NCBI GenBank assembly: GCA_017514675.1
Contig: JAFWIY010000007.1
Coordinates: 1-42,478 of the forward strand
DNA length: 42,478 bases
Source of the DNA: Candidatus Saccharimonadota bacterium
GTDB lineage: Bacteria; Patescibacteriota; Saccharimonadia; Saccharimonadales; Saccharimonadaceae
Reading direction: 5' to 3'
A model generated the notes under the pieces. That model was not told the DNA's origin and did not search any database. It saw only the letters and a list, made by a program, of their open reading frames with translations. The position numbers and the translations under genes are program-made. Below, piece after piece: positions 42,340-42,478 of this stretch. Numbering within the stretch: position 1 is the stretch's first letter; each line of letters opens with the position of its first letter.

Positions 42340-42478
42340 GGCGTTGTTGAATAATTAGACAACTAAAAAGAGCAGTGATATTCTTATAATATGAAAACTA
42401 AAATAAAAACAAACACTGCTCATATTAATAATAACACTAAAAAGATTAAAAATTGGTCAGAATATAATAAATCACTTA
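42340..42478 (+). mobile_element. left end of an IS5-like insertion sequence (partial)
   Basis: GGCGTTGTTGAATAATT at 42340-42356 resembles the terminal inverted repeats of IS5-group elements, and a transposase-like ORF starts 51 bp further in. The rest of the element lies beyond the window, so the other end and target duplication cannot be checked. Confidence 0.65.
42391..42478 (+). CDS. IS5-family transposase, N-terminal fragment (cut by window end)
   Basis: 29 codons of an ORF that is still open at the edge. KKIKNWSEYNKSL matches the typical start of IS5-group DDE transposases (NW-x-EYN-x-L). A TATAAT directly abuts the ATG. The catalytic domain is outside the window. Confidence 0.7.
   Translation, partial: MKTKIKTNTAHINNNTKKIKNWSEYNKSL

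Overview
The window (42.5 kb) looks like part of a small, streamlined genome of the candidate phyla radiation, most likely Candidatus Saccharibacteria (TM7). This is inferred from gene content and style, not from a database match. The signs are: very short or overlapping gene junctions; a shortened MetK (321 aa); GatCAB together with FemAB-type and MurF-like cell-wall genes; phosphoketolase; LPXTG-like anchored surface proteins; and no amino-acid, nucleotide or cofactor biosynthesis apart from MetK. No tRNA, rRNA or CRISPR array was seen.

Layout. 1-5800: a structured AT-rich edge, a membrane-anchored unknown protein, a probably frameshifted N-acetylmuramoyl-L-alanine amidase, metK under a SAM riboswitch, and a glycosyltransferase plus CDP-alcohol phosphatidyltransferase pair (lipid or glycolipid synthesis). 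5750-13000 (minus): smpB-exoA-YjeF_C-like, then galU, two small envelope proteins and dnaE. 13050-18811 (minus): a DUF308 membrane protein, then a tightly overlapping cell-wall operon read as MurF-like ligase, alpha/beta hydrolase, DegT aminotransferase and two FemAB-like transferases. 18880-25570: the translation genes fusA, tuf and rpsJ in the usual order, but interrupted by two genes on the other strand, one a BspA/Cna-B surface protein. 25690-31750 (minus): an unknown protein, the gatC-gatA-(HEPN-like)-gatB operon, and the lipid II flippase murJ. 31885-34712: a FISUMP-domain surface protein with an orphan copy of its C-terminus directly downstream, and a CdiA-type nuclease. 34900-40440: a class A penicillin-binding protein, a PIN-TRAM protein, and a phosphoketolase split into two overlapping ORFs. 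40569-end: a third surface protein, a MazF-type toxin with a possible antisense RNA, and the left end of an IS5-like element.

Expression signals fall into groups. Ten genes or operons have a -10 box (TATAAT or TACAAT) only 6-7 bp before the ATG and no leader, so they are predicted to be leaderless. Others have a leader with a Shine-Dalgarno sequence (AGGAGG or AAAGG). The three surface-protein genes share a leader motif, AGGTCATACA, just before the start codon, and each is divergent from a housekeeping gene. Two of the three carry a G9 or G10 run inside a 16-bp promoter spacer, which suggests phase-variable expression.

The most unusual observation is a set of palindromic DNA elements inserted in frame inside conserved genes. 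A GC-rich 80-bp element occurs in both gatA and gatB (77/80 identical, same orientation and frame). An unrelated 102-bp element with 19-bp perfect inverted ends lies inside the DegT aminotransferase gene. They behave like the protein-inserted palindromic elements known from Rickettsia.
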